NCBI GenBank assembly: GCA_001603275.1
Contig: LUYM01000021.1
Coordinates: 1-64,000 of the forward strand
DNA from: Actinomycetales bacterium Actino_02
GTDB lineage: Bacteria; Actinomycetota; Actinomycetes; Propionibacteriales; Propionibacteriaceae
DNA length: 64,000 nt
Direction: 5' to 3'
Part shown: in pieces, positions 1 through 9,389 of the stretch
Numbering within the stretch: the stretch's first letter is position 1
How the letters are laid out: every line of letters starts with the position of its first letter
Translations under genes and position numbers: made by a program
Notes under the pieces: model-generated
The model's database searches: none
What the model saw: the letters and a program-made list of their open reading frames with translations, nothing else
Told to the model about the DNA's origin: nothing

Positions 1-3000
1 GTGTCGGTTGTGGTTGGTCAGGGTCCGGTGACGGTGCCGGATGCGGTGACGACGACTCCGCAGAACGTGTCGGTGGGGTTGGATCCGTTGGCTAATGATG
101 TGGCTGGTGATGATGGTGCCGGGACGCCTGGCACGATCGTGGCTTCCAGTGTGGTGTTCACTGATTCGGCGGCGTCCAGCGATGGCAAGTCGTTGGTTGT
201 TGATGGTGTGGGCACCTGGTCGGTGAACTCTGATGGTTCGTTGAGTTTTGATCCTGAGCCTGGCTATGTGGGGACTACTTCGGTGTCCTACCGGGTTGCG
301 GACAGCTTTGGTAACACTGCGACTGGCACGGTGTCGGTGCGGGTTACTCCGATCGTCCCTGTCGCTCTTGATGATGCCGGTCACGCCCCCTTCGAGACGC
401 CGGTGAGCGTCTTTGTGGCTGGTAATGACACCCCTGGAGCGGCTTCAGCTCCGCTGGTGGTCGCCTCGGTTCAGTTCCCCCTACCGGCGGCCACCAGCGG
501 CGGGACGAAGTTGGTGACTGCCGAAGGTAGCTGGACGGCGAATCCGGATGGTTCGATCCGGTTCGTTCCGGCTGAGGGTTTCACCGGGGTTGCGAAGGTG
601 ATCTATCAGATCGCCGACGCCAACGGTGCGACCGCAACCGCCACCCTCACCATCACCGTCGGCGCCGCGCCGGTCACGGCGACCGATCACGGCACCACCA
701 AGCAGGGAATCGCGACCGACCTCACCCCGGCCAGCAACGATCTGGCCGGCGATGACGGCACCGGCCTGTCCGGCACGGTGGATCCGTCCAGCCTGGTGTT
801 GCTGAATGCGTCCGGCGATCCGGTGAACTCCCTTGTCATGGCCGGAGTTGGCGCGTGGAGCGTAACCAGCGGCGTGCTGCACTTCGTTCCCGAGGCAGCC
901 TTCACCGGCGATGCGTCGGTGTCCTACCGGGTTGCCGACTCCTTCGGCAACACCGCAACCGGGACGGCCGTCGTGACCGTCACCGAAATCCTGCCCGAAG
1001 CCAAGCCGGACGCTGCCCACGCTGCGTTCGCGCATTCGGTGAACGTGGACGTGGTGGCCAACGATGTAGCTGGCGACGCGTCGGCACCGCTGGTGGCCGG
1101 CTCCGTCCGATTCACCGACTCGGCGGCGACCGACGGCGGACGCCAGCTGCAGACCGCAGCGGGGCAGTGGAGCATCGATGATCAGGGACGGGTGAGCTTC
1201 GCCCCGGCTACCGGCTTCACCGGCGACGCTAGTGTGGCCTACCAGGTGCTGGACGCCAACGGGTCCCCGGCATCGTCGGTGGTGACCGTGCGGATCGGTG
1301 CGGCCCCATTCACCGTGGCCCAGGCTGCCGGCTCGACCGCGCAGGGTGTCGGAGTCGTCGTCGATCAGCTGGCCAATGACGTCGCCGGCGATGATGGGGC
1401 CGGAGTTCTTGGCTCGCTGGCTGCCGGTTCGGTGGTGTTCACCTCCTCCGACGCGTCCAGTGATGGCAAGACCCTGGTGGTTCCCGGCGTGGGCACGTGG
1501 TCGGTGACAGCAGCAGGCTTGGTGCGGCTCGAGCCGGAGCCGGGCTTCGTCGGCACCGCGTCGGTGAGCTACCGCGTCGCGGATTCCTTCGGGAACTCCG
1601 CGGTGGGTTCGGCTGCGGTTTTGGTGTCGGCCGTCGTTCCGACGGCTGTGGACGACGCCGCGCACACCCCCTTCCGGACGCCGGTGAGCGTGCCGGTGGC
1701 CGGCAATGACACCGCGGGTGCGGCCACGGCGGCACTGGTGCCGGGCTCGGTGCGGTTCACGGCATCCGCGGCAACCGATGGAGGCAAGGCGCTGGTGACG
1801 GCGGACGGCTCCTGGTCGGTGAGTGCCGACGGTTCGGTGCGGTTCGTCCCGGCCGACGACTTCACCGGAGTCGCAACCGCCGCCTACTCGATCGCCGATG
1901 CCAACGGCACCACGGCGACCGCATCGATCAGCGTCTCCGTCGGCACCGCGCCGGCAGCAGTGGCGGACGCTGCCACGACGACTCCGCAGAACGTCACCGT
2001 GGACCTGAACCCGCTGGCCAACGACGTGGCCGGGGACGACGGCACCGGCACCCACGGCAGCTTCGACGCCGGCAGCCTGCGCCTGACCGGGGCCGATGCG
2101 GCTGGCGACGGCAAGAGCGCGTCGGTGGACGGTGTCGGCACCTGGACCGTGAACGATGACGGCACGCTGACCTTCGACCCGGAGCCGGGCTACCTCGGCA
2201 CCGCCTCGATCGGCTACCGGGTGACCGACAGCTTCGGCAACATCGCGACCGGTACCGCCATGGTGCAGGTCACCCCGATTGTCCCGATCTCCCGCGCCGA
2301 CTTCGGACACACCCCCTACCGGACTTCGGTGGTCAGCGATGTGGCCGGCAATGATGAGGCTGGAGCAGCCTCTGCGCCGCTGGTGCCCAGCACGGTTCGG
2401 TTCGTCGACCCGGCTGCCAGCGAGGGCGGACGGCGGCTGGAGGATTCCAGCGGCGTCTGGACGGTCGACGACCAGGGCCGGATCGGCTTCGTTCCCGCTG
2501 TCGGGTTCCGCGGCACGGCCACGGTCGGCTACCGGATCGCCGACACCAACGGCAGGACAGCGAGCACTACCTTGACCGTCCGGGTCGGAGCCCCGCCGCA
2601 GGCCGACGACGACTCGGCGACCACCGGGCAGAACGAGACCGTCTCGATCCCGGTGCTGGTCGACGACCGCCCCGGCGAGGACGGCGACGGCGGCTTCGGG
2701 ACGCTGATCAGTGACTCGGTGGTGTTCACGGCGAACCATGACACCGCGCTGACTACTGCCCAGGGCACCTGGACAGTGAACAGCTCCGGTCTGGTCAGCT
2801 TCGGCCCCGCGCCGAGCTTCGTCGGCCAGGCCGTCACCAGCTATCAGGTCGCTGACAGCTTCGGCAATCTGACCTCGGCTGCCATCACCGTCACGGTGAC
2901 CCCGATCACGCCGAGCGCCAGCACCGATCACGGTGCCGGTCCGGCGCGCCATGCAGTGACCGTCGCGGTGCTGGACAACGACCAGGCCGGTGCCGCTAGC

Positions 3001-5055
3001 GCGCCACTGCGTCCCGGCACGGTCAGCATCGTCGCCGCGGCGGCCACTGCGGACGGCACCCAGTTGCTCGTCGACGGTCAGGGCACCTGGGCGGTCAACG
3101 CGAACGGCACGATCACCTTCACGCCGCTCGCCGACTTCGCCGGCCTGACCAGTGCGATTACGTACCAGGTGGCCGATACCAACGGCACCACCGCGCGATC
3201 GACGGTTACGGTCGCCATCGGCGAGCTCTCCTTCACTCGTCCGGATACTGCAACCATCCTCCAGGGCACCTCGGCCACCCTCGCCGTTCTCGACAACGAC
3301 GTGCCCGGTGATGACGGACGCGACGCGCTGGGCAGCTTCGATCCGAGCACCTTGTGCCTCGGCTCGGCCTGCCTGGCCAGCCTCACCGTGCCCGGCCAGG
3401 GAGTCTGGACGGTTCTGCCCGGCGGTCACGTGGTGTTCAGCCCCGAACCCGGCTTCATCGGTCACGCCGTGCTCAGCTATCGGGTCACCGACAGCTTCGG
3501 CAACCCGGTCACCGGTACGGTCGGCTGCTACGTCACTCAGGTGGTGCCGACTGCGGCCGCCGACGTCGCGCACACGGCAGCGAACAACCCGGTTCGAGTG
3601 GACGTCCTGGCCAATGACGCCGGTGGCAATGCCACCACGCCGCTGGTGGCCGGCAGCGTCCGACTGGACGCGGGGCAGGGGAGCCCGGACGGTCTGAGCC
3701 TGAGCGTGGCCGGCCAGGGAACCTGGACCGCGAACTCTGATGGCACGATCAGCTTCGCCCCGGCGTCCGGCTTCACCGGTGCCACCGACCCGGTCAGCTA
3801 CCAGGTCAGCGACAGCAATGGCACCCCGGTGTCGGCGACCCTGGTGGTCACTGTCGGAATGCTGCCGGTTGCCACCGACAACAGCGCCACCACCGTGCGC
3901 AATCAGCCGGTGACCTTCGACGTGGTCTCCGACGACAGCGCCGGTGACGACGGTGCCGGCGCGGGCGGAACGGTGCTCGCCGACAGTGTGGTGTTCACCT
4001 CTGACCAGGCCACGGACCTCGGCCGCACCCTGGTGGTCGCGGGGGAGGGTACCTGGACCGCCGATGCCGAAGGCCGAATCACCTTCACGCCGCTGGCCGA
4101 CTTCGTGGGCGCGGCAACCGCGGTCGGCTACCGGGTCGGCGACAGCTTCGGGAACACGGCACAGGCTCAGGCCTCGGTAGTGGTGGCCGCCGTCACCCCG
4201 GCGGCCGCGGACGACTCCGCCGTTGGCGTCCTCGACCATCCGGTCAGTCTCGATGTCGTGGCCAACGATGTGCCCGGCGACCCGAGCGCGCCACTGGACG
4301 CGTCCTCGGTCCGGTTCACTTCGCCGGCGGCCACCGACGGTGGCACTCGGCTCGAAGTCGCCGGTGAGGGGCTGTGGACGGTCGGCACCGACGGGCGGGT
4401 CACCTTCACTCCGGAGCCTGCCTTCACCGGAACCACCACCGGGGTCGGCTATCAGGTGCAGGATCGCAACGGTGCCCTGGCCTCGGCGACCATCACGGTG
4501 GTGATCGGTGCCGGCCCGGCGGCGGCGGCCGATCAGGTCCAGGTCTGGCAGTACGGCGGAGTCTCGGTGCCGGTCCTCGACAACGACACAGCCGGCCAGG
4601 GATGTGTCCTGGAACCGGGCAGCGTCGGCCTCACCGGACTCGCCCTCCTGGCCGGTCCGCAGCGAGGGATCAGCGAACTGATCGTGCCGAGTGAGGGGAT
4701 CTGGTCGGTGAGCGGAGACGGCAGCCTGGCCTTCACCCCGAATCCCGGTTTCGGTGGTTGGAGTAGCTGGGTCACCTACTCGGTCTACGACAGCTGCGGC
4801 AATGGGGCACAGGCACAGGCTCGGGTCTACATGCCGGCGGCCAGCACCACAGTTGAGCCCACTGAGGATCCCGGGTCCGACCCGGATCCTGCCGATCCGG
4901 ACAACCCTGGCGGTGGCAGCGGTGGGCACCTGGCCTACACCGGTGCCGAAGTCGGCGGCCTCGCGGTCGTCGCGGTCGCCCTGATTCTCGGCGGCGGATT
5001 GCTTCTGGTACTCCCGAAGCGCCGTCGACGTGAGGAGGATTCACCTGCTGCCTGA
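1..5055 (+). CDS. Sortase-anchored surface protein with 15 CshA-type fibril repeats (5' end outside window)
   Basis: The frame is open from base 1 and no signal peptide is present, so the N-terminus lies upstream of the window. Fifteen repeats of about 106 residues fill residues 1 to about 1610. Each holds an asparagine/aspartate-rich start, a 'GTW(S/T)V..DG.(L/I).F.P' core and a '(V/I)(S/A)YRVADSFGN' or '(I/V)ADANG' end, matching the CshA-type fibril repeat of bacterial adhesins. The two endings alternate strictly. A Pro/Asp-rich linker is followed by LAYTG (residues 1644-1648), a hydrophobic segment and KRRRREE. That is a LAxTG wall-sorting signal of the kind used by class E sortases in actinobacteria. 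The likely role is a wall-anchored fibrillar adhesin, inferred from the family. Codon use in the first 450-600 bases is richer in T-ending codons than the rest. Confidence 0.85.
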   Translation: MSVVVGQGPVTVPDAVTTTPQNVSVGLDPLANDVAGDDGAGTPGTIVASSVVFTDSAASSDGKSLVVDGVGTWSVNSDGSLSFDPEPGYVGTTSVSYRVADSFGNTATGTVSVRVTPIVPVALDDAGHAPFETPVSVFVAGNDTPGAASAPLVVASVQFPLPAATSGGTKLVTAEGSWTANPDGSIRFVPAEGFTGVAKVIYQIADANGATATATLTITVGAAPVTATDHGTTKQGIATDLTPASNDLAGDDGTGLSGTVDPSSLVLLNASGDPVNSLVMAGVGAWSVTSGVLHFVPEAAFTGDASVSYRVADSFGNTATGTAVVTVTEILPEAKPDAAHAAFAHSVNVDVVANDVAGDASAPLVAGSVRFTDSAATDGGRQLQTAAGQWSIDDQGRVSFAPATGFTGDASVAYQVLDANGSPASSVVTVRIGAAPFTVAQAAGSTAQGVGVVVDQLANDVAGDDGAGVLGSLAAGSVVFTSSDASSDGKTLVVPGVGTWSVTAAGLVRLEPEPGFVGTASVSYRVADSFGNSAVGSAAVLVSAVVPTAVDDAAHTPFRTPVSVPVAGNDTAGAATAALVPGSVRFTASAATDGGKALVTADGSWSVSADGSVRFVPADDFTGVATAAYSIADANGTTATASISVSVGTAPAAVADAATTTPQNVTVDLNPLANDVAGDDGTGTHGSFDAGSLRLTGADAAGDGKSASVDGVGTWTVNDDGTLTFDPEPGYLGTASIGYRVTDSFGNIATGTAMVQVTPIVPISRADFGHTPYRTSVVSDVAGNDEAGAASAPLVPSTVRFVDPAASEGGRRLEDSSGVWTVDDQGRIGFVPAVGFRGTATVGYRIADTNGRTASTTLTVRVGAPPQADDDSATTGQNETVSIPVLVDDRPGEDGDGGFGTLISDSVVFTANHDTALTTAQGTWTVNSSGLVSFGPAPSFVGQAVTSYQVADSFGNLTSAAITVTVTPITPSASTDHGAGPARHAVTVAVLDNDQAGAASAPLRPGTVSIVAAAATADGTQLLVDGQGTWAVNANGTITFTPLADFAGLTSAITYQVADTNGTTARSTVTVAIGELSFTRPDTATILQGTSATLAVLDNDVPGDDGRDALGSFDPSTLCLGSACLASLTVPGQGVWTVLPGGHVVFSPEPGFIGHAVLSYRVTDSFGNPVTGTVGCYVTQVVPTAAADVAHTAANNPVRVDVLANDAGGNATTPLVAGSVRLDAGQGSPDGLSLSVAGQGTWTANSDGTISFAPASGFTGATDPVSYQVSDSNGTPVSATLVVTVGMLPVATDNSATTVRNQPVTFDVVSDDSAGDDGAGAGGTVLADSVVFTSDQATDLGRTLVVAGEGTWTADAEGRITFTPLADFVGAATAVGYRVGDSFGNTAQAQASVVVAAVTPAAADDSAVGVLDHPVSLDVVANDVPGDPSAPLDASSVRFTSPAATDGGTRLEVAGEGLWTVGTDGRVTFTPEPAFTGTTTGVGYQVQDRNGALASATITVVIGAGPAAAADQVQVWQYGGVSVPVLDNDTAGQGCVLEPGSVGLTGLALLAGPQRGISELIVPSEGIWSVSGDGSLAFTPNPGFGGWSSWVTYSVYDSCGNGAQAQARVYMPAASTTVEPTEDPGSDPDPADPDNPGGGSGGHLAYTGAEVGGLAVVAVALILGGGLLLVLPKRRRREEDSPAA

Positions 5056-5220
5056 GTGGCAACCCCCCGAGCATTGTGAATCCTCCAGGAGATGGATGAT
5101 CGCCAAATCCCCCCGGGCGAGCTCCATCCGGTATTGAAAAACACAACTGAATATTGGGCTCGAGTCCTATTGCCAAGAGCATCACCCGAAGTCGGAAGCC
5201 GTGTCCCCCATGTGAGTGAT

Positions 5221-5242
5221 CCCCCCGGTCACTCTCGGGGGG
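5221..5242 (+). terminator. C6/G6 hairpin downstream of the surface-protein gene
   Basis: Bases 5221-5227 (ccccccg) pair with 5236-5242 (cgggggg) around an 8-nt loop. There is no T-run after it, so it may act as a weak or factor-assisted terminator for the surface-protein transcript. Confidence 0.45.
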
Positions 5243-5461
5243 ACTGTCTGATCGAGGTGGTTTCTCTAGGATTGTTAGGCAATAAGAATTAACTCGAGTA
5301 GAGCAGTGTCGGCGCGGTACTTGGCCCCCAAGCACAGTCATCGGACCGTCCCTGCTCAGGCAAGCTGGCTGAGGAGGCCGTGATCGTGGTCCCCTATCCC
5401 AACCGGGTGGGCACATCGCTCACCGCTCGATCGGTGCCTCAGCAGCCCCAGCTCACCGGCT

Positions 5462-5497
5462 TTGCGTCGGCCACCTGCACCCCGGTGGCCGACGCAA
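5462..5497. terminator. Perfect 14-bp inverted repeat in the intergenic gap
   Basis: Bases 5462-5475 pair perfectly with 5484-5497 around the 8-nt loop tgcacccc. It could be a bidirectional terminator or the closing stem of an unannotated RNA. No T-run follows on either strand, and no gene ends close to it. Confidence 0.5.
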
Positions 5498-5759
5498 TGT
5501 CACGTCCACAGCCGGATCGACAGTCCGGCTCTCTCGTTACTGCTTGACTCACCTCGGATGGCGTGACGGTCGCTCTGGCTCCCGATCGCAACGTCGTCCG
5601 AGGCCGACCCGGTCCTTCGAAGCCTCTACTCGAGGGGGCTTCTGGGGCCGCCGGGTTTCGGCGGGCTCCCAGCGCCTGGGGGATCACGTTGGTGAGCCCG
5701 TCGAAACTCTTCAGCATGCGGCTCGGTTCCCTCGTGACCGACCTGTCAGGGCAGCCGAG

Positions 5760-5765
5760 TAGGGT
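5760..5765 (+). promoter_or_regulatory. -10 element of mfd (leaderless)
   Basis: TAGGGT ends six bases before the GTG start of mfd, so transcription would begin at or next to the start codon. No Shine-Dalgarno sequence is present, and no clear -35 is seen. Confidence 0.5.
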
Positions 5766-5771
5766 TGTCCG

Positions 5772-8700
5772 GTGAGTTTGAGTGGGTTGATCGGCTACAT
5801 CGGCAGCGAGTCGGTGTTGTCGCAGGTGATCACGGATTGCCGCAGCGGCCGGTTGCCGACCCTCGATCTGACGATTCCCGCTCCGGTGCGCCCCTTCCTG
5901 GTGGCGGCGCTCGCCGCGCAGACCGAGCGTCCACTGCTGGTGGTGGCCTCGACCTTCCGAGAGGCCGAAGCCATCACGTCCACCCTCTCCTCGCTGCTCG
6001 GCGCGGACGAGGTCGCCTACTACCCGGCCTGGGAGACGCTGCCGCACGAGCGGCTCAGCCCGCGCTCCGACACGGTTGGACGGCGTCTGGCCGTGCTGCG
6101 CCGCCTGGTCGGCAACGATCCGCTGCCGGCGCCACGAGTGGTGGTAGCCCCGATCCGTTCGCTGCTTCAGCCGCAGGTGACCGGCCTGGGCGACCTGCTG
6201 CCGGTCCAGCTGGTCGCCGGACAGGACTACGAGCTCCACGATGTCGCCGAGCGGCTGGTCGCGGCCGCCTACCTGCGGGTCGACCTGGTCGAGCGGCGCG
6301 GCGAGTTCTGCGTGCGCGGCGGAATCATCGACGTGTTCCCGCCCACTCTTGAGCATCCGGTGCGGATCGACTTCTTCGGCGACACCGTCGAGGAGATCCG
6401 TCCGTTCTCGGTCGCCGACCAGCGCTCCTTCGAGCAGACGCTGCCCGAGGTCACGGCCTCGCCATGTCGTGAGCTGCTGATCACCGACGCCGTACGAGCC
6501 CGGGCCGCCGAACTGGCCGCCCAGCAGGCCAATGAGCCGGGGAACCTCGGCGAACTGTTCGAACGAATCGCCGCCGGCCACGCCGTGGACGGAATGGAGT
6601 CGCTGGCCCCGGTCTTGGTGGACGGGCTGGAGCTGCTCATCGATGTGATGCCGGCCAATACCCAGATCCTGATCGAGGATCCCGAGCGGATCCGATCCCG
6701 GGCCAAGGAACTGGTGGCCACCAGCGAGGAGTTCCTGCACGCGTCCTGGGCTGCGGCCGCGGCCGGGGGAGCGGCACCGATCGATCTGGGCGCCTCGGCC
6801 TACCGCAGCCTGGCGGACGTGCGGGCGCACGCGCTCGAGCTCGGCCAAGCCTGGTGGAGCCTTTCTCCGTTCGGTACGGACGATGCCGGCCCGGTGATGG
6901 CCGCCGATGCCAGCGCCGTGCCCAGCAGGGCGCTGGAGGCGAGCGAGGCGCCCATCTGGCGTGGCGACACCGAGGCGGCCGTGGCAGCGATCAGAGAAGC
7001 CGCCGGGGCGGGTCATCGGGTGGTGCTGGTTGCCGATTCGCCAGGCCTGGTCGCCCGGATGGCCGAAGTGCTTGGTGGTGCCGGGCTTCCGGTGAGCCGT
7101 CCCGATGGACTCGTCGAGGCCCCCGCAGCCGGTGTGGTCAGCGTGGTGGGCGCCGAGTTGCGCCACGGTTTCAGCATCCCCGGCATCGACCTGGACGTCT
7201 TCACTGCCGGCGATCTGTCCGGCCAACGCGAGCCGGACAAGGCGTCCCGCAAGATGCCGGCTCGCCGAAAGAACCAGATCGATCCGCTCGAGCTGGCCGC
7301 CGGCGACCCGGTCGTCCACGAGACCCACGGGGTGGGCCGCTACGTCGAGATGGTGCAGCGGACGGTGGCCGGGGCCACCCGCGAGTATCTGGTCCTCGAC
7401 TACGCCCCCAGCAAGCGCGGACAGCCCGGCGACCGGCTCTACGTGCCGATGGATCAGCTGCACCTGGTCACCCGCTATGTCGGCGGCGAGGCACCCACTC
7501 TGGACAAGCTCGGCGGCGGTGACTGGGCCAAACGCAAGTCGCGGGCGCGCAAGGCCGTCCGCGAGATCGCTTCGGAGCTGATCAAGCTGTACGCAGCCCG
7601 GCAAGCCTCCCGGGGGCACGCGTTCAGCCAGGATTCGCCGTGGCAGAACGAGCTCGAGGACGCCTTCGTCTACGTCGAGACTCCCGACCAGCTGGCCGCG
7701 ATCAGCGAGGTCAAGCACGACATGGAGCAGGTCGTCCCGATGGATCGGCTGATCTGTGGCGATGTCGGCTACGGCAAGACCGAGATCGCCGTCCGTGCCG
7801 CGTTCAAGGCGGTGATGGACGGCAAGCAGGTGGCGGTCCTGGTACCGACTACGCTCCTGGTCCAGCAGCACTACGCCACTTTCGCCGACCGCTACGCCGG
7901 GTTCCCGGTGACGGTTGCCTCGATGAGCCGGTTCTCCACCGAGGCCGATAAGAAGAAGGTGCTGGCCGGGCTGGCCGACGGCAGCATCGACGTGGTGGTC
8001 GGCACCCACGGCCTGCTGGCCGGTGCGGTGACGTTCAAAGACCTCGGCCTGGTCGTCATCGATGAGGAGCAGCGCTTCGGCGTCGAGCACAAGGAAGCGC
8101 TGAAGAAGCTGAGACTGAACGTCGACGTGCTGGCCATGAGCGCGACTCCGATCCCACGAACCCTGGAGATGGCGATCACCGGCATCCGGGAGATGAGTGT
8201 GATCGCCACTCCGCCGGAGGAACGGCACCCGGTGCTCACCTTCGCCGGACCGTACGACGAGAACCAGGTCCGAGCCGCGATCCGGCGCGAGCTGGCACGT
8301 GAAGGTCAGGCCTTCTTCATCCACAACCGAGTGCAGACCATCGAGAAGGCCGCCGCTCAGATTGCTGAGCTCGTCCCCGAGGCTCGGGTGGCGGTGGCCC
8401 ACGGTCAGATGAGCGAACGGGCCCTCGAACAGGTGATGGTCGACTTCTGGGAGCGGCGCTTCGACGTCCTGGTCTGCACCACGATCGTCGAGGCCGGCCT
8501 GGACATCTCGACGGCCAACACGTTGATGATCGAGCGGGCTGACCTGCTCGGCCTCTCTCAGCTGCATCAGCTGCGCGGGCGGGTCGGACGTGGACGCGAT
8601 CGCGGCTACGCCTACTTCTTCTACCCCGGCGAACGGACGCTCACCGATACCGCCCACGACCGGCTGGCCACCATGGCTGCGCATACAGATCTGGGCTCGG

Positions 8701-9347
8701 GCATGGCCATCGCCCTGAAGGATCTGGAGATCCGGGGGGCCGGCAACCTGCTGGGTGGTGAGCAGTCCGGGCACATCGCCGAGGTCGGCTTCGACCTCTA
8801 CATCCGACTGGTCGGCGAGGCCGTGGCCGAGTATCGCGGCGAGGATGCCGAGCCCGAGCCGGAGATGAAGATCGAGCTCCCGGTGGACGCTCATCTGCCG
8901 GCCGACTACGTCGAGTCCGAGCGGTTGCGGCTGGAGATGTACAAGCGGCTGGCCGCGGTGGGTACCGAGGCCGACATTGACGCTGTCCGCGAAGAGCTGC
9001 TGGATCGCTACGGCCCGCTGCCGCAACCGGTCGCGGCCCTGCTTTCGGTGGCCGCTTTCCGGCTGCATGCCAAGCGCTGCGGGGTTCAAGAAGTGGTGGC
9101 CCAGGGCAACTTCGTCCGGTTCGCCCCGGCCGACCTGCCGGACTCGGCGCAACTGCGATTGGCGCGGCTGTATCCCGGTTCACAGGTTCGTAAGGCATCC
9201 GGTTTCATCCTGGTGCCGCGTCCGATGACCCGTCCGATCACCGGCCAACCCCTGGTGGACGCCGAGTTGCTGGCCTGGGCCGAGAAGGTACTGGCCGATC
9301 TCTTCACCCCGTCCAGCCCGGCGCCGACCGCGACCGGCAGCAGGTAG
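5772..9347 (+). CDS. mfd: Transcription-repair coupling factor Mfd
   Basis: Mfd is a DNA translocase that removes RNA polymerase stalled at lesions and recruits UvrA. The 1191-aa product has the usual length and order. The N-terminal UvrB-like region comes first ('YYPAWETLPHERLSP'), then the RNA-polymerase-interacting CarD-like domain ('GDPVVHETHGVGRYVEM'). The superfamily 2 helicase lobes follow, with Walker A GDVGYGKT at 663-670 and DEEQ at 764-767, then 'QLHQLRGRVGRG' and the C-terminal TRCF domain. The GTG start at 5772 follows a TAGGGT hexamer by six bases and lacks a ribosome site, suggesting leaderless translation. The next gene follows after 42 bases. The mfd-mazG-eno order matches other actinobacteria. 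Confidence 0.97.
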   Translation: MSLSGLIGYIGSESVLSQVITDCRSGRLPTLDLTIPAPVRPFLVAALAAQTERPLLVVASTFREAEAITSTLSSLLGADEVAYYPAWETLPHERLSPRSDTVGRRLAVLRRLVGNDPLPAPRVVVAPIRSLLQPQVTGLGDLLPVQLVAGQDYELHDVAERLVAAAYLRVDLVERRGEFCVRGGIIDVFPPTLEHPVRIDFFGDTVEEIRPFSVADQRSFEQTLPEVTASPCRELLITDAVRARAAELAAQQANEPGNLGELFERIAAGHAVDGMESLAPVLVDGLELLIDVMPANTQILIEDPERIRSRAKELVATSEEFLHASWAAAAAGGAAPIDLGASAYRSLADVRAHALELGQAWWSLSPFGTDDAGPVMAADASAVPSRALEASEAPIWRGDTEAAVAAIREAAGAGHRVVLVADSPGLVARMAEVLGGAGLPVSRPDGLVEAPAAGVVSVVGAELRHGFSIPGIDLDVFTAGDLSGQREPDKASRKMPARRKNQIDPLELAAGDPVVHETHGVGRYVEMVQRTVAGATREYLVLDYAPSKRGQPGDRLYVPMDQLHLVTRYVGGEAPTLDKLGGGDWAKRKSRARKAVREIASELIKLYAARQASRGHAFSQDSPWQNELEDAFVYVETPDQLAAISEVKHDMEQVVPMDRLICGDVGYGKTEIAVRAAFKAVMDGKQVAVLVPTTLLVQQHYATFADRYAGFPVTVASMSRFSTEADKKKVLAGLADGSIDVVVGTHGLLAGAVTFKDLGLVVIDEEQRFGVEHKEALKKLRLNVDVLAMSATPIPRTLEMAITGIREMSVIATPPEERHPVLTFAGPYDENQVRAAIRRELAREGQAFFIHNRVQTIEKAAAQIAELVPEARVAVAHGQMSERALEQVMVDFWERRFDVLVCTTIVEAGLDISTANTLMIERADLLGLSQLHQLRGRVGRGRDRGYAYFFYPGERTLTDTAHDRLATMAAHTDLGSGMAIALKDLEIRGAGNLLGGEQSGHIAEVGFDLYIRLVGEAVAEYRGEDAEPEPEMKIELPVDAHLPADYVESERLRLEMYKRLAAVGTEADIDAVREELLDRYGPLPQPVAALLSVAAFRLHAKRCGVQEVVAQGNFVRFAPADLPDSAQLRLARLYPGSQVRKASGFILVPRPMTRPITGQPLVDAELLAWAEKVLADLFTPSSPAPTATGSR

Positions 9348-9350
9348 GAT
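9345..9350 (+). promoter_or_regulatory. Possible -10 element for the lipoprotein/mazG genes
   Basis: TAGGAT overlaps the mfd stop codon and lies 40 bases before the lipoprotein start, which has its own purine-rich gagaagg site. The element is inferred from the (T/C)ANNNT pattern seen elsewhere in the window. Confidence 0.3.
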
Positions 9351-9389
9351 CGCGACGGCGAACGTTCCCGAGAAGGTGGCAGACGACAA

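Larger units (their letters stand above)
5056..5771. other. 716-bp gene-free interval between the surface protein and mfd
   Basis: I see no credible gene here: short open frames lack placed ribosome sites and resemble nothing I know. It holds an 11-bp inverted repeat that straddles the stop codon of the surface-protein gene (5034-5044 with 5076-5086), two hairpins listed separately, an A+T-rich patch around 5263-5295 that could be a promoter, and the mfd promoter at its right end. The interval is long for this compact region, so an unrecognised small RNA remains possible. Confidence 0.5.

Noticed and set aside
481-4929. A 1482-codon open frame on the minus strand opposite the fibril gene
   Set aside because: It is a shadow of the repetitive high-GC gene: no signal, no recognisable domain, and composition dictated by the opposite strand.
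5092-5292. A 66-codon plus-strand frame after the fibril gene
   Set aside because: The purine-rich site aggag lies directly against or only four bases from the possible ATGs, and the protein resembles nothing and contains the hairpin sequence.
5439-9152. A 1237-codon open frame on the minus strand opposite mfd
   Set aside because: Mfd on the plus strand is certain, and the antisense frame reads as a low-complexity mirror of it with no family motifs.
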